NCBI GenBank assembly: GCA_016706845.1
Contig: JADJIV010000001.1
Coordinates: forward strand, 62,001-126,000
Source of the DNA: PNOJ01 sp016706845
GTDB lineage: Bacteria > Krumholzibacteriota > Krumholzibacteriia > LZORAL124-64-63
Direction of reading: 5' to 3'
DNA length: 64,000 nucleotides
This document shows, piece after piece, positions 18,098-28,315 of the stretch. Made by a program: the position numbers and the translations under genes. The notes beneath the pieces were generated by a model. It worked only from the letters and a program-made list of their open reading frames with translations, was not told the DNA's origin and searched no databases. How positions within the stretch are numbered: the first letter of the stretch is position 1; each line of letters opens with the position of its first letter.

Positions 18098-18644
18098 GGG
18101 CAACCGCCGACGGGGCCAAGCCGGCAATCGACCCGTCGGCGCGGCGTCCGGTCGGGCGGGGCAGACTCGGCGCGTCCGGCACGATCCTGCCGCCGCGCAC
18201 CGTCGCGCCCAGGACGATGCCCGCGCTGATGAGCACCAGGTTCTTGATGATGTACTGGCCCTCGAGCGTGGGGGCGTAGGGGAAGCGCGTGAACGTCTCG
18301 CCCGGGAAGATGATCAGCGGGGTCATCGCGCCGAGCATCTGCAGGAACAGCAGCAGCAGCGTCGCGCGCAGATAGGCGCCGGACAGCAGACCCACGCCGA
18401 TGAGGGCTTCCCAGGCGGCGAGCAGGACGATGGCGGTCCCGTGCGGCAGCAGGCCGAAGGTCAGCACGTCGATGGTCCGCACCGCGAGGTCCTGGGCGGG
18501 GCTGAGGCCCGGAAAGAACTTGAGCCCGCCGAACCACAGGAACACGATGCCGACGCTCATCCGCAGCAGGAGCAGGCCGTGCCTGGCCATCAGGGCCGTG
18601 ATGCGGACGTCCGCCCGGTCGAACTTCGCCCGGATCCTCTTCAT
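18098..18644 (-). CDS. DoxX-like integral membrane protein, 3' end lost
   Basis: Begins MKRIRAKFDRADVRI with GAGAGGGGAC upstream, then four hydrophobic helices: LLLLRMSVGIVFLWFGGLKF, AIVLLAAWEALIGVGLLSG, ATLLLLFLQMLGAMTPLIIF and NLVLISAGIVLGATV. The FLWFGGLKF pattern is typical of DoxX/YkgB-type proteins, often linked to redox or membrane stress functions. After about residue 165 the sequence degrades into Pro/Gly runs from the corrupted stretch, so the C-terminus is not trustworthy. Confidence 0.7.
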
Positions 18645-18819
18645 GCCATGTCCCCTCTCGCGAACGGGCCGGCCGGAACGACGGGACCCGGCTCCGGATG
18701 CCAATCTAGTCGCGTTGGCCGCCGGGCGGCCAGGGGGGATGCTGTTGCTGGCACACCGCCGGCCGTTGTGCTTACTTGTGGCCTCGCCCGCCCCCTCCCC
18801 GAACCGATCGCGAGCCCCG

Positions 18820-20256
18820 ATGACGTCGTTCCTGGCCCGCCTGCGCGCCTCGGGGCTCCGCGAGCCCGGCGCCGGCAACCCCATCCTGGAGGGCCCGGTC
18901 GACCGGACCCTGCTGGGCCTGAGCGTGCCGATGATCATGGCCATGGTCCTGGTCACGGCCTTCGGGCTGGTGGACATGCTCTACCTGGGGCGCTACTCGC
19001 GCGAAGCGATGGCGGCGGTGTCGCTGTCGTTCCCGATCGCCTACCTGATCCACTCCGTCGCCGGCGCGCTCGGCCAGGGGGCGACCTCGCTGGTCTCGCG
19101 GCTGGTCGGCGGCGGCGACGACCGGCAGCTGCGCAACTTCCTCTGGCACGCCCTGATCGTGACCGGGGCCTTCGCGGCGGTCATCACGCCGCTGGGGCTG
19201 CTGCTGGCGCCCGCCGCGCTGCGGCGCATGGGCGCCGAACCCGGAGTCACCGAGGGCGCGATCCTCTACACGCAGGTGGCGTTCGCCTCGTCGGCGTTCT
19301 CGCTGCTGCCGATGGTGCTCAACTCCCTGTTCCGCGGCGAGGGCGACACGATCTACCCGTTCAAGGTCATGGCCGTGGCGCTGGCGCTGAACGTCGTGCT
19401 GGACCCGCTGTTCATCTTCGGGCCGGGCCCGTTCCCCGAGCTGGGCGTGGCCGGCGCGGCGGTGACCACGGCGATCAGCTTCCTGTTCGCCACGCTGATG
19501 GTGCTGCGCGAACTGCGCAACCCCCGCCGCCGCGTGCGCTACGACCGCGCCGCGTGGTCGTGGAGCCCCGCCCTGCTGCGCGGCTGGGCCAACGTGTCGG
19601 CGCCCGCCTTCGTGGCCAACCTGTCGATGCCCCTTTCGGCCTACGTGATCACCGACATGCTCACCGGCTACGGCACCGACGCCATCGCCGCCTTCGGCGC
19701 CGGCACGCGCCTGCTGAGCTTCGTGTTCCTGCCGACGCTCGGCATCTCGATGAGCATGATGATCATGGTCGGCCAGAACCACGCCGCCGGACGCCGCGAC
19801 CGGGTCCGCGAAACGACGCTGCTGACGCTGCGCTACGCGCTGATCCTCATGGGCGTGCTGTCGCTGCCCGTGATCCTGTTCCCCGCCTGGGCGCTGCGGA
19901 TCTTCACGGACGAGCCGACGGTCATCGCCGCCGGCGTCGGGCTGGCCCGCTGGGTGACCCTGGCGCGGCCGATGCTCAGCATCGTGAACATCACGGCCTT
20001 CTGGTTCCACGCCCAGGGCAACGGGCTGATGGGCATGCTGCCGAACTTCGGCATGCGCGTGCTGCTGGAACCCGCCGGCGTCTGGGTGGGCCTGAAGCTG
20101 GGCGCGTTGCAGGGGGGCTGGCTGGGCATGGCCGGCGCCGACCTGGTGGGCGGCGCCCTCTGCCTGGCGCTGCTGTTCTGGCGCCTGGGCGCGTACATGC
20201 GCGACGCGCCCGCGACGGCTCCGAAGGCCGCGGCGGCCGGCGCGCCCTCCCGCTGA
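18820..20256 (+). CDS. MATE-family multidrug/cation exporter
   Basis: 478 residues with about twelve membrane segments in two homologous halves, as in MATE antiporters that export drugs with Na+ or H+ influx. Conserved features include VDMLYLGRYSREAMAAVSLS, GATSLVSRLVGGGDDRQL at the end of the first helices, VALALNVVLDPLFIFGPGPF and GVAGAAVTTAIS. ATG at 18820 is the first codon of the family-like region; the ribosome site (CGAG) is weak. Intact. Confidence 0.9.
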   Translation: MTSFLARLRASGLREPGAGNPILEGPVDRTLLGLSVPMIMAMVLVTAFGLVDMLYLGRYSREAMAAVSLSFPIAYLIHSVAGALGQGATSLVSRLVGGGDDRQLRNFLWHALIVTGAFAAVITPLGLLLAPAALRRMGAEPGVTEGAILYTQVAFASSAFSLLPMVLNSLFRGEGDTIYPFKVMAVALALNVVLDPLFIFGPGPFPELGVAGAAVTTAISFLFATLMVLRELRNPRRRVRYDRAAWSWSPALLRGWANVSAPAFVANLSMPLSAYVITDMLTGYGTDAIAAFGAGTRLLSFVFLPTLGISMSMMIMVGQNHAAGRRDRVRETTLLTLRYALILMGVLSLPVILFPAWALRIFTDEPTVIAAGVGLARWVTLARPMLSIVNITAFWFHAQGNGLMGMLPNFGMRVLLEPAGVWVGLKLGALQGGWLGMAGADLVGGALCLALLFWRLGAYMRDAPATAPKAAAAGAPSR

Positions 20257-20359
20257 TTCCCGCCTCCCCGCCCGTTGCGGCGTTGACGCTCCGGGACCCT
20301 CCCGCTACGATCCCCGTCCGTACCCGCCGCGTTCCGCTACCGCGCAGGAGGTGCCGCGC

Positions 20360-22024
20360 ATGTCCATGCTCTTCCTGGTCCTGGCCTGGGGCACGATCAT
20401 CGGCTTCACCTGGTTCGCCTTCTCGCGCATCCTGCGCCTGGGCAAGCGGGCGGACCTCGCGGCCGCCGAGGCCGGCGGCCGCGCCCAGTGGGGCACGCGC
20501 ATCGGCCTGATCCTGGCCATGGCGGGCAACGCCATCGGGCTGGGCAACTTCCTGCGCTTCCCGCGCCAGGCGGCCGACAACGGCGGCGGCGCCTTCATGA
20601 TCCCCTACTTCATCGCCCTGCTGCTGCTGGGCATCCCCCTGATGTGGGTCGAGTGGACGACGGGCCGCTACGGCGGCGCCCGCGGCCACGGCTCCACGCC
20701 GGGGATGTTCCACCTGATGTGGAAGCACCCCCTGGCCAAGTACCTCGGCGCGTTCGGGATCTTCCTGCCCTTCACCATCGGCATCTACTACTGCTTCATC
20801 GAGTCGTGGACGCTGGGCTTCAGCTGGTTCTCCGGCACCGGCGCCTACTGGGGCAACACCTCGCGCGAGGCGATGAGCGCGTTCCTGCAGGGCTACCAGG
20901 GCGTCGCCGCCAACCAGTTCTTCGCCTCGGTCCTGCCCGCGGTCGCCTTCCTGTCGCTGACCCTGTTCTTCAACTGGTTCTTCCTGGCGCGCGGGATCTC
21001 CCGCGGCATCGAGGTGCTGGCGAAGTACGGCCTGCCGGTGCTGTTCGTGTTCGCGATCGTGCTGGCGGTGCGCGTGCTGACCATGGGCGCGCCGGACCCG
21101 TCCTTCCCGGAGCGCAACGTCGCCGAGGGGCTGGCCTTCGTCTGGCAACCGGACTTCGCCCTGCTCGGGCGGGCCTCGGTCTGGCTGGCGGCGGCCGGCC
21201 AGATCTTCTTCACGCTCAGCCTGGGCCAGGGGATGATCAACTGCTACGCCTCGTACGTGCGCGAGCAGGACGACATCACCCTGAACGGTCTGGCCACCAC
21301 GATGACCAACGAGTTCGCCGAGGTGATCCTCGGCGGCACCATCGCGATCCCGGCGGCGGTCGCCTTCTTCGGCATCGCCGAGACGCAGCAGATCGCGGCG
21401 GCCGGCTCCTACGACCTCGGCTTCGTCGCCATGCCCGTCATCTTCCAGCAGCTGCCGCTGGGCCAGCTGCTGGGCGCGATGTGGTTCCTGCTGCTGTTCA
21501 TCGCCGGCATCACCTCGTCGGTGGCGCTGCTGTCGCCGGCAGTCGCCTTCATCGAGGACGAGTTCAAATGGTCGCGCGTGAAGTCCGTCAACGCGGTCTT
21601 CGCCGTGCTGCTGGCGGGCGTGATCGGCGTCGTGACGTTCTTCCGCTACGGCTTCATGGACGAGATGGATTTCTGGGCCGGCACCTTCGGTCTGGTCGTG
21701 TTCGGAGTCATCGAGGTGATCGTCTTCGGCTGGGTGTTCGGGATCGAGCGCGGCTGGCAGGAGATGCACAAGGGGGCGCAACTGAAGGTCCCGGGCTTCT
21801 TCAAGTTCGTGATCAAGTACGTCACGCCGCTCTACATGCTGGCCATCCTGGGCGTCTGGACGTACCAGGACGCGGTGCCCAAGCTGCTCATGCACGACGA
21901 GGCGGAGGCGAACATCCCCTACCTGTGGGGAGCGCGCGCGCTCATGCTCGCGATCGTCGGGCTGAACCTGTGGCTGATCGCCAAGGCGTGGCGGCGGCGC
22001 GACCACGGCCCGGCCGTCCGGTAG
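20360..22024 (+). CDS. Sodium-dependent neurotransmitter:sodium symporter family transporter
   Basis: 554 residues. The NSS/LeuT signature of helix 1 is clear (GLILAMAGNAIGLGNFLRFP), followed by NGGGAFMIPYFIAL and IPLMWVEWTTGRYGG. These form the Na+ and substrate sites in this family of amino-acid symporters. Further helices include FFTLSLGQGMINCYASYV and WFLLLFIAGITSSVALLSPA. An extra N-terminal helix precedes helix 1. ATG at 20360 is chosen because AGGAGG lies 8 bases upstream. Substrate cannot be predicted. Confidence 0.92.
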   Translation: MSMLFLVLAWGTIIGFTWFAFSRILRLGKRADLAAAEAGGRAQWGTRIGLILAMAGNAIGLGNFLRFPRQAADNGGGAFMIPYFIALLLLGIPLMWVEWTTGRYGGARGHGSTPGMFHLMWKHPLAKYLGAFGIFLPFTIGIYYCFIESWTLGFSWFSGTGAYWGNTSREAMSAFLQGYQGVAANQFFASVLPAVAFLSLTLFFNWFFLARGISRGIEVLAKYGLPVLFVFAIVLAVRVLTMGAPDPSFPERNVAEGLAFVWQPDFALLGRASVWLAAAGQIFFTLSLGQGMINCYASYVREQDDITLNGLATTMTNEFAEVILGGTIAIPAAVAFFGIAETQQIAAAGSYDLGFVAMPVIFQQLPLGQLLGAMWFLLLFIAGITSSVALLSPAVAFIEDEFKWSRVKSVNAVFAVLLAGVIGVVTFFRYGFMDEMDFWAGTFGLVVFGVIEVIVFGWVFGIERGWQEMHKGAQLKVPGFFKFVIKYVTPLYMLAILGVWTYQDAVPKLLMHDEAEANIPYLWGARALMLAIVGLNLWLIAKAWRRRDHGPAVR

Positions 22025-22043
22025 CCGCCGGGTTCACCGGCGG
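22025..22043. terminator. Hairpin between convergent genes
   Basis: CCGCCGG/CCGGCGG with loop GTTCA, directly after the symporter stop and overlapping the 3' end of the TPR lipoprotein gene. No T-run. Confidence 0.35.
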
Positions 22044-23551
22044 GCGCGGGCGCGGGCCTGCTGCAGCAGGGGCGGGATGTCGGGGTTGTCGGGCGCGAGT
22101 TCCAGGGCGCGGGCGAAGTCGTCCGCCGCCTCGCTCCAGCGCCGGGCCTGATAGCGGTGCAGCCCGCGGTTGTACCAGGCGGCCGCCAGACCCGGATCCA
22201 GGGCCAGGGCGCGGTCCAGCGCCTCCTCGCCCTGGGCCGCGCGGCCGGTCATCATCAGGGTGTAGCCCAGGTCGCTCCAGATCTCCGCCCGCTCGGGCGC
22301 CGCCGACAGCGCCTCGCGCAACCACTCTTCGGCCGCCTCGACCCTGCCGGCACGGTTCAGCAGCCTGCCGTACGGGGCCGCGAGTTCCGCTCCCCGCCTT
22401 CCCCCGCTCCCGCCGCGCGGCCAGGACGCGGTCGAGGTCCTCCAGGGCGAGTTCGTCGCGCCGATCTCGGCGTACAGCAGGCCCCGCTGCGCGCGGCACT
22501 GCTCCTGGTGGTCGTCGAGGCGGATGCAGACCCCGAGCGCGTCCACGGCGCGGTCGGCCCAGGCGATCCGGTCTGCGGGGGAGATCGCCGCCGTGAAGCT
22601 GTCGGTCGCCGCCAGGGCCCAGCCGTAGGGCGAGCCGGCTGCCAGCAGGCGGCCGAAGGCGATCCAGACCGGAAGCCGCGCCGGCTTCGCGTCTCCCTCG
22701 TCGGCCGGGACGTCGGCGGGTCCCGGGCACGTGCCCGGCCCGAGCCCGAGCGCGTCGTAGCTGTAGTTGTAGAAGCGGCGGGCTTCCACCGGGTCGCCGA
22801 CGCGCGCGCAGACCATGGCCAGATCGCGGTGGAAGCGGGCGGACCAGGGGCCCTCGGGCCGTGTGTCCCGCAGCCAGTAGTAGGCGTTCGCGACGTCGCC
22901 GCGGGCCAGTTCGGCGACGCCCCGGATCCAGCGCCACTCGAAGCGGAAGTACTCCTTGGTCTCGATGTCGCGCGAGATGTTGTAGGCGCCCCGCAGGTCC
23001 CCGTGCGCGGCCCGGCACAGGCCCTGCAGCATGCGGACCTCGCGCTCGGCGGGCGAGATGCGGGCCGCGCTGTCGGCCCAGGCGTGGGCCAGCGTCCAGC
23101 GGCCGCGGTCGCGGTGCAGCCAGCCGCGCGCCAGGGCCAGCCGCAGCCGGGCCGCGCGGCGTTCGGCGGCCGGCAGTTCCCCGAGCGACGCCTCGACGGC
23201 GTCGAGGGCCGCCAGGGCCCGCTGCGTGTCGCCGACACGGCCGGCGGCCTCGGCCAGGGCGAAACCGTGGTCCGGGACGTCGGGGGCGAGCGCGAACGCC
23301 GTCACCAGGGCGCGCAGCCGCTCGGCGTCGTCGCGGGTCGTCGCGGCGAGCTGCCGCCACGGCAGCGCCTGCGCGCGGCGCCGCTCGCGGGCGGCCGGCG
23401 ACAGGGCCCGGACGTTATCGAATCCCAGCGAATCGGCGGGCGCCTCGCAGCGCCAGGCGTCGGCGTAGCGCAGGGGCGGCGCCGGCGCGAGCCCGCACCC
23501 GGCGACCAGACCGGCCGCCAGCGCCGCCGTGATGTGCCATCCGAACCGCAT
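22034..23551 (-). CDS. TPR-repeat lipoprotein with two compensating frameshifts
   Basis: About 505 residues. ATG at 23551 follows GGGAGAGG and opens a lipoprotein signal (MRFGWHITAALAAGLVAGCG, Cys 19). TPR-like repeats fill the protein, clearest at the end: WSDLGYTLMMTGRAAQGEEA, AAAWYNRGLHRYQARRWSEA. Between about 22448 and 22400 the main frame is nonsense while another minus frame reads ELALEDLDRVLAARRERG, which bridges the flanks. Two opposite single-base errors are the simplest explanation. Function unknown. Confidence 0.75.
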   Translation of the reverse strand: MRFGWHITAALAAGLVAGCGLAPAPPLRYADAWRCEAPADSLGFDNVRALSPAARERRRAQALPWRQLAATTRDDAERLRALVTAFALAPDVPDHGFALAEAAGRVGDTQRALAALDAVEASLGELPAAERRAARLRLALARGWLHRDRGRWTLAHAWADSAARISPAEREVRMLQGLCRAAHGDLRGAYNISRDIETKEYFRFEWRWIRGVAELARGDVANAYYWLRDTRPEGPWSARFHRDLAMVCARVGDPVEARRFYNYSYDALGLGPGTCPGPADVPADEGDAKPARLPVWIAFGRLLAAGSPYGWALAATDSFTAAISPADRIAWADRAVDALGVCIRLDDHQEQCRAQRGLLYAEIGATNSPWRTSTASWPRGGSGGRRGAELAAPYGRLLNRAGRVEAAEEWLREALSAAPERAEIWSDLGYTLMMTGRAAQGEEALDRALALDPGLAAAWYNRGLHRYQARRWSEAADDFARALELAPDNPDIPPLLQQARARARR

Positions 23552-23689
23552 GACCTCTCCCGCCGTGCCGGATCCGTTCCCGACCCGGCCCCATTGCATC
23601 CCAATCCGGCGGCGAATGCAAGAACGCAGCCGCATACGGAGTCCTTACGGAGCCGGCGGGAAGAAGTTCACCGTTGCGGCCGCGGCTCC

Positions 23690-23719
23690 TTGACATCCGC
23701 GCCGGCAGCCGGATAAGTT
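23690..23719 (+). promoter_or_regulatory. Sigma-70 promoter of the dacA-like gene
   Basis: Perfect -35 TTGACA (23690-23695), 18-base spacer, -10 TAAGTT (23714-23719), about 50 bp upstream of the ATG. Confidence 0.65.
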
Positions 23720-23776
23720 GCGCGCGGGGACCATGGAAGGCGCCCCGACGACACACCCCGACGCGCGAGGACCGCC

Positions 23777-24904
23777 ATGCCACGGATGGACGCCCGGATC
23801 GCCGCCCTGCTGACCGTCACGTTCCTGCTTCCCGCCGCCGCCGCCGCCCTGTCCGGCGCCTACTCGTCCGCCATCGTCATGGAGGAGCGCAGCGGCGAGG
23901 TCCTGTTCGCCGAGAACGAGCACGCCCGCCTCGCCCCGGCGTCGATGGTCAAGATGATGACCGAGCTGGTGGTGCTGGAGCACGCCGCGCGCGGCGAGCT
24001 GACGCTCGACGACATGGTGACGGTGTCCGCGCGGGCCAGCCGCATCGGCGGCTCGCAGGTCTACCTCAAGGAGGGCGAGGTCTTCACGGTCCGCGACCTG
24101 CTGATGGCCCTGGCGATCCACTCGGGCAACGACGCCGGCGTGGCCCTCGCCGAACACGTCGCCGGCACCGACGACGCCTTCGTCGTGCTGATGAACGAGC
24201 GTGCGCGCGAACTGGGGATGCGCGACACCGTCTTCCACAGCGTGCACGGCCTGCCGCCGGCCCGCGGCCAGTCGAGCGACCTCTCCTCGGCCCACGACAT
24301 GGCCGTGCTGGGGCGCGAGATCTGCCGTCACCCGGAGTCGCTGGCCTGGGCCGTGATGGACCAGGTGCCCTTCCGCAACGGCCAGTTCCTGCTGCGCAAC
24401 CCGAACCCCCTGGTCGGCAAGCTGCGCGGCCTGGAGGGCATCAAGACGGGCTACACCGTCGAGGCCGGCTTCTGCCTCACCGCGGCCGCCACCCAGAAGG
24501 GCGTGCGGCTGATCTCCGTGGTCATGGGCGCCAAGACCAACGCCGCCCGCGGCAGCGAGACCAGCCGCCTGCTGGCCCGCGGCTTCACGGAGTATTCGCC
24601 GGTGAAGCTGGTGCCGGCCGCCGGCGACTCCTGCCCCCGCCAGATCCCGGTCAAGGGCGGCAAGCTCAAGACGGCCGGGCTGGTCTTCACCCAGCCGTTG
24701 GAAGTCGGCGTCCGCAAGGCCCGGGCCGGCGACGTGACGCTGCGCTACGAGCTGCCGGACCGCATCGAGGCGCCCGCGGCCGCGGGCGCCGTCGTCGGCA
24801 AGGCCGTCGCGGAGCTGGACGGCAAGCCCCTGGGCGAGGTGCCGATCGCCCTGTCCGCCGCCGTGGTCAAGGGGACCTTCTGGGACCGGATTTTCCGGCG
24901 CTGA
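23777..24904 (+). CDS. dacA: D-alanyl-D-alanine carboxypeptidase (PBP5/6 type)
   Basis: 375 residues. Trims the terminal D-Ala of peptidoglycan stem peptides in the periplasm. A signal peptide (about 1-25, LLTVTFLLPAAAAALS) precedes the S11 domain, with all three penicillin-binding motifs: SMVK (Ser 56, Lys 59), SGN (116-118) and KTG (223-225). The C-terminal PBP5-like beta domain (about 275-365) is present, but no clear amphipathic membrane anchor is seen at the end. Well-formed promoter and terminator suggest a single-gene unit. Confidence 0.94.
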   Translation: MPRMDARIAALLTVTFLLPAAAAALSGAYSSAIVMEERSGEVLFAENEHARLAPASMVKMMTELVVLEHAARGELTLDDMVTVSARASRIGGSQVYLKEGEVFTVRDLLMALAIHSGNDAGVALAEHVAGTDDAFVVLMNERARELGMRDTVFHSVHGLPPARGQSSDLSSAHDMAVLGREICRHPESLAWAVMDQVPFRNGQFLLRNPNPLVGKLRGLEGIKTGYTVEAGFCLTAAATQKGVRLISVVMGAKTNAARGSETSRLLARGFTEYSPVKLVPAAGDSCPRQIPVKGGKLKTAGLVFTQPLEVGVRKARAGDVTLRYELPDRIEAPAAAGAVVGKAVAELDGKPLGEVPIALSAAVVKGTFWDRIFRR

Positions 24905-24930
24905 TCGCTGCCGGATCGAGACTTCAGCGC

Positions 24931-24960
24931 GCGGGCGGATTGTGCAACAATCCGCCCGCT
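24931..24960 (+). terminator. Terminator after the dacA-like gene
   Basis: 12-bp perfect stem GCGGGCGGATTG/CAATCCGCCCGC with loop TGCAA, followed by the T-rich TTCGTCGTTGTC. It begins 26 bp after the stop. Confidence 0.75.
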
Positions 24961-25025
24961 TCGTCGTTGTCAAGCGGTTGGGCCGCCCCGCGGTTTCCCG
25001 ATTCCCAGACCTCCGAGGAGTGGAC

Positions 25026-28000
25026 ATGATCAAGCGTTCCTGGCCCCTGGCCGTCCTGATCCTGCTCGCGGCGGGAGCAGTCCGCCGCCGCTGACGACTT
25101 CGACGCGCAGGACATGCGTCTGCTGCGCAACCCCGATCTCCACGGCGGCACCATCGTGTTCGTCCAGGGCGGCGACCTGTGGACGGTGCCGGCCGCGGGC
25201 GGCGAGGCCCGCCGTCTGACCTCCCACATCGGGTTCGAATCGCAGCCCAAATTCTCCCCGGACGGCAAGTGGATCGCGTTCTCGGGCGACTACGACGGCA
25301 ACCGGGATGTCTACGTGATCCCCGCCGCGGGCGGCGAACCACGGCGCCTCACCTGGCACCCTCTGGGCGACCGGGTCATCGACTGGCAACCCGACGGCAA
25401 GGCGGTGCGCTTCCAGAGTTCGCGCACCAGCTTCACGATGCGCGAGCAGCAGCTCTGGACGGTGCCGCTCGCGGGCGGCCTGCCGCAGATGCTGCCCCTG
25501 CCCGAGGGCGGCCTGTCGAGCTGGTCGCCGGACGGCCGCCGCCTCGCCTACAACCGCATCACCTCGGAGGGCCGCACCTGGAAGCGCTACCAGGGCGGCA
25601 TGGCCCAGGACATCTGGATCCACGATTTCGACAAGGGCACGACGTCCCGCATCACCGACTGGCCCGGCGCCGAGAACTACCCGATGTGGCACGGGGACAC
25701 GATCTACTTCACGAGCGACCGCACCGGGCGCCTGCAGATCTGGGCCTTCGACACCGTCGGCGGCGGCTTCCGGCAGGTGACCGACCACGACGAGTACGAC
25801 GTCAAGGAGCCCAGCCTCGGCGACGGCGCCATCGTCTACGAGAACGGCGGCTGGCTGCACGTGCTGGACCTCGCGACCGGCAAGTCGCGCAAGGTGACGG
25901 TGGCCCTGCACGACGACTTCTTCCGCACGCGGCCGGCCTTCGTGGAGGCGTCGGGCCGCATCACCGGCTCCGGTCTCGGACCCGACGCGCAGCGCGCGGT
26001 CTTCGCGGCCCGCGGCGAGATCTTCACCGTCCCGGCGGAAAAGGGCGAGGTGCGCAACCTCACGGACACGCCGGCGGTGAACGAGGTCCTGCCCGCCTGG
26101 TCGCCGGACGGCAAGTGGATCGCCTACTTCGGCGACGCCTCCGGCGAGTACGAACTGACGCTGCGCCGCGGCGACGGCAGCGGCGAGGAACGGCGCCTGA
26201 CCTCAGGCAGCGGCACCTACTACGTCGGCCTGCGCTGGTCGCCGGACAGCAGTAAGATCCTGACCTACGACGCGGCCATGATGCTGCGCTGGGTCGACGC
26301 CGGCAGCGGCGAGCAGCACGAGATCAGCGGCAGCCCCACCGAGCGCAGCTTCGACGCCGCCTGGAGCCCCGACAGCCGCTGGGTGGCCTTCGCCGAGGCC
26401 GAGGAGAACGAGTTCTCCTCGATCTTCCTCTTCGACACGAAGGACGGATCGCGCAGCCGCGTGACCACGTCGATGACCGACGACACGTCCCCGACCTTCT
26501 CCCCCGACGGGAAGTACCTGTACTTCGCCTCGGAGCGCAGCTTCCAGCCCCGCTTCGGGCCCTACGACCAGGTCCCGCACTGGAGCGGCACGACCTGCCT
26601 GTACCTGACGACCCTGCAGGCCGACGCGCCCCACCCCTTCCCGCCCGAGAGCGACGAGGTCGCCGTCGAGGGCGAAGGGGACGACGAGGACAAGGACAAG
26701 GGCAAGGAAGCAGACAAGGACGACGCCGATGACGCCAAGAAGGACGACGACGAGAAGAAGGTCGAGCCCACGGTCATCGACCGCGACGGCATCGGCAACC
26801 GCATCGTCGCCCTGGACGTCCCGCCCGGCAGCTACGGCAACCTGGCGGCGGCCGAGGGTAAGCTGTTCTACCTGAAGCGCGATCCGCAGGCCGACAACGG
26901 CGAGCTCATGGTCTTCGACCTGGAGAAGCGCGAAGCCGAAACCGTGCTCGCCAAGGCCGACGCTTTCGAGCTGGACGCCAAGGGCGCGAAGCTCCTCTAC
27001 CGCGAGGGCAAGACCTACGGCATCGTCGATGCGGGTGCCGACCAGAAGCCGGCCGAGAAGCCGCTGCGCACCGCGGACATGAAGGCCCGCAGCGACCCCC
27101 GCGCCGAGTGGCGGCAGATGTTCCACGACGCCTGGCGGCTCGAGAGCGACTTCTTCTACGACCCGGGCATGCACGGCGTCGACTGGGACCACATGCACGA
27201 GCGCTACGGCCAGCTGGTCCCCTACGTGACCGACCGGCGCGACCTGGACTACATCCTGGGCGAGCTGATCGGCGAGCTGGGAGCCGGCCACGCCTACGTC
27301 AACGGCAGCGACGAGGCCCCGAAGGCCAAGCCGGTGGGCGTCGGCCTGCTGGGCGCGGACTTCCGGCTCGACGCCGCGTCGGGCCGCTACCAGCTGGTGG
27401 ACATCCTGACCGAGCGCGACTGGAACGAGGACCAGCGCACGCCCCTGTCCGGCCCGGGCCTCGACGTCCGCGAGGGCGACTACCTGCTGGCCGTCGACGG
27501 CAAGCCGCTGCAGGCCCCGACGAACCCCTACTCCCTGTTCGAGAACAAGGTCGACGTCCGCACCGTCCTGACCGTGGCCGGCAAGCCGGGCGGCAAGGAG
27601 CGCGAGGTCGTCGTCCTGCCGATCGACTCGGAGACCGGGTTGCGCTACGTCAGGTGGGTCGAAGGCAACCGCCGCAGGGTGGCCGAGCTGACGGGCGGCA
27701 AGGTCGGCTACATCCACCTGCCCGACACCGCGGTCGACGGCGTGCAGGCCTTCGCCCAGGCCTACTACCCGCAGATCCGGCTGGAGGGCCTGATCATCGA
27801 CGAGCGCTTCAACAGCGGCGGGTTCGTCCCCGACTTCCTGCTGAACATCCTGGGCCAGGACTTCCTCAACCTCTGGAAGCCCCGCTACGGCCGGGACTGG
27901 CGCACGCCGGGCACCGCCTTCAACGGGCCCCTGGTCATGGTCAGCAACTCGCACGCCGGCTCGGGCGGCGACGCCCTGCCCTACTACTTCAAGCGCTACG

Positions 28001-28293
28001 GCCTCGGCAAGGTCGTGGGCACCCGCACCTGGGGCGGCCTGATCGGCATCAGCAGCCGGATCCCGCTGATGGACGGCGGCCTGGTGACCTTCCCCGAGTT
28101 CGGGCTCTTCAACCTCGAGGGCGCGTGGGACGTCGAGAACCACGGCGTCGACCCCGACATCGTGGTCGAGAACCTGCCCGAAGAGGTCAACCGCGGTCGC
28201 GATCCGCAGCTCGAGCGGGCGGTGGCGGAAGTGATGGCGGCGATGAAGGAGCGGCGGGAGTTGCCGGCGGCGCCGAGTTCCCGCGGGCGGTAG
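25026..28293 (+). CDS. Tricorn-type S41 protease with acidic linker; frameshift in signal peptide
   Basis: Large periplasmic peptidase of about 1080 residues. ATG at 25026 (GAGGAG upstream) opens a signal peptide, MIKRSWPLAVLILLAAGA, but one extra base near 25077-25080 breaks the frame; corrected, cleavage would follow ASA before AADDFDAQ. Then come beta-propeller repeats (DGKWIAFSGDYDG, SPDGKWIAYFGD, SPDGKYLYFAS), a Lys/Asp/Glu-rich linker (about 26670-26770), a PDZ-like region and the S41 core with ELGAGHAYVNGS and the nucleophile region SNSHAGSGGDALPYY. Where tricorn has Ser-His this protein has Gly-His, common in bacterial relatives. Likely degrades peptides or misfolded proteins. Confidence 0.9.
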
Positions 28294-28315
28294 GTCCGGG
28301 CTCTTCACGGCCCCC

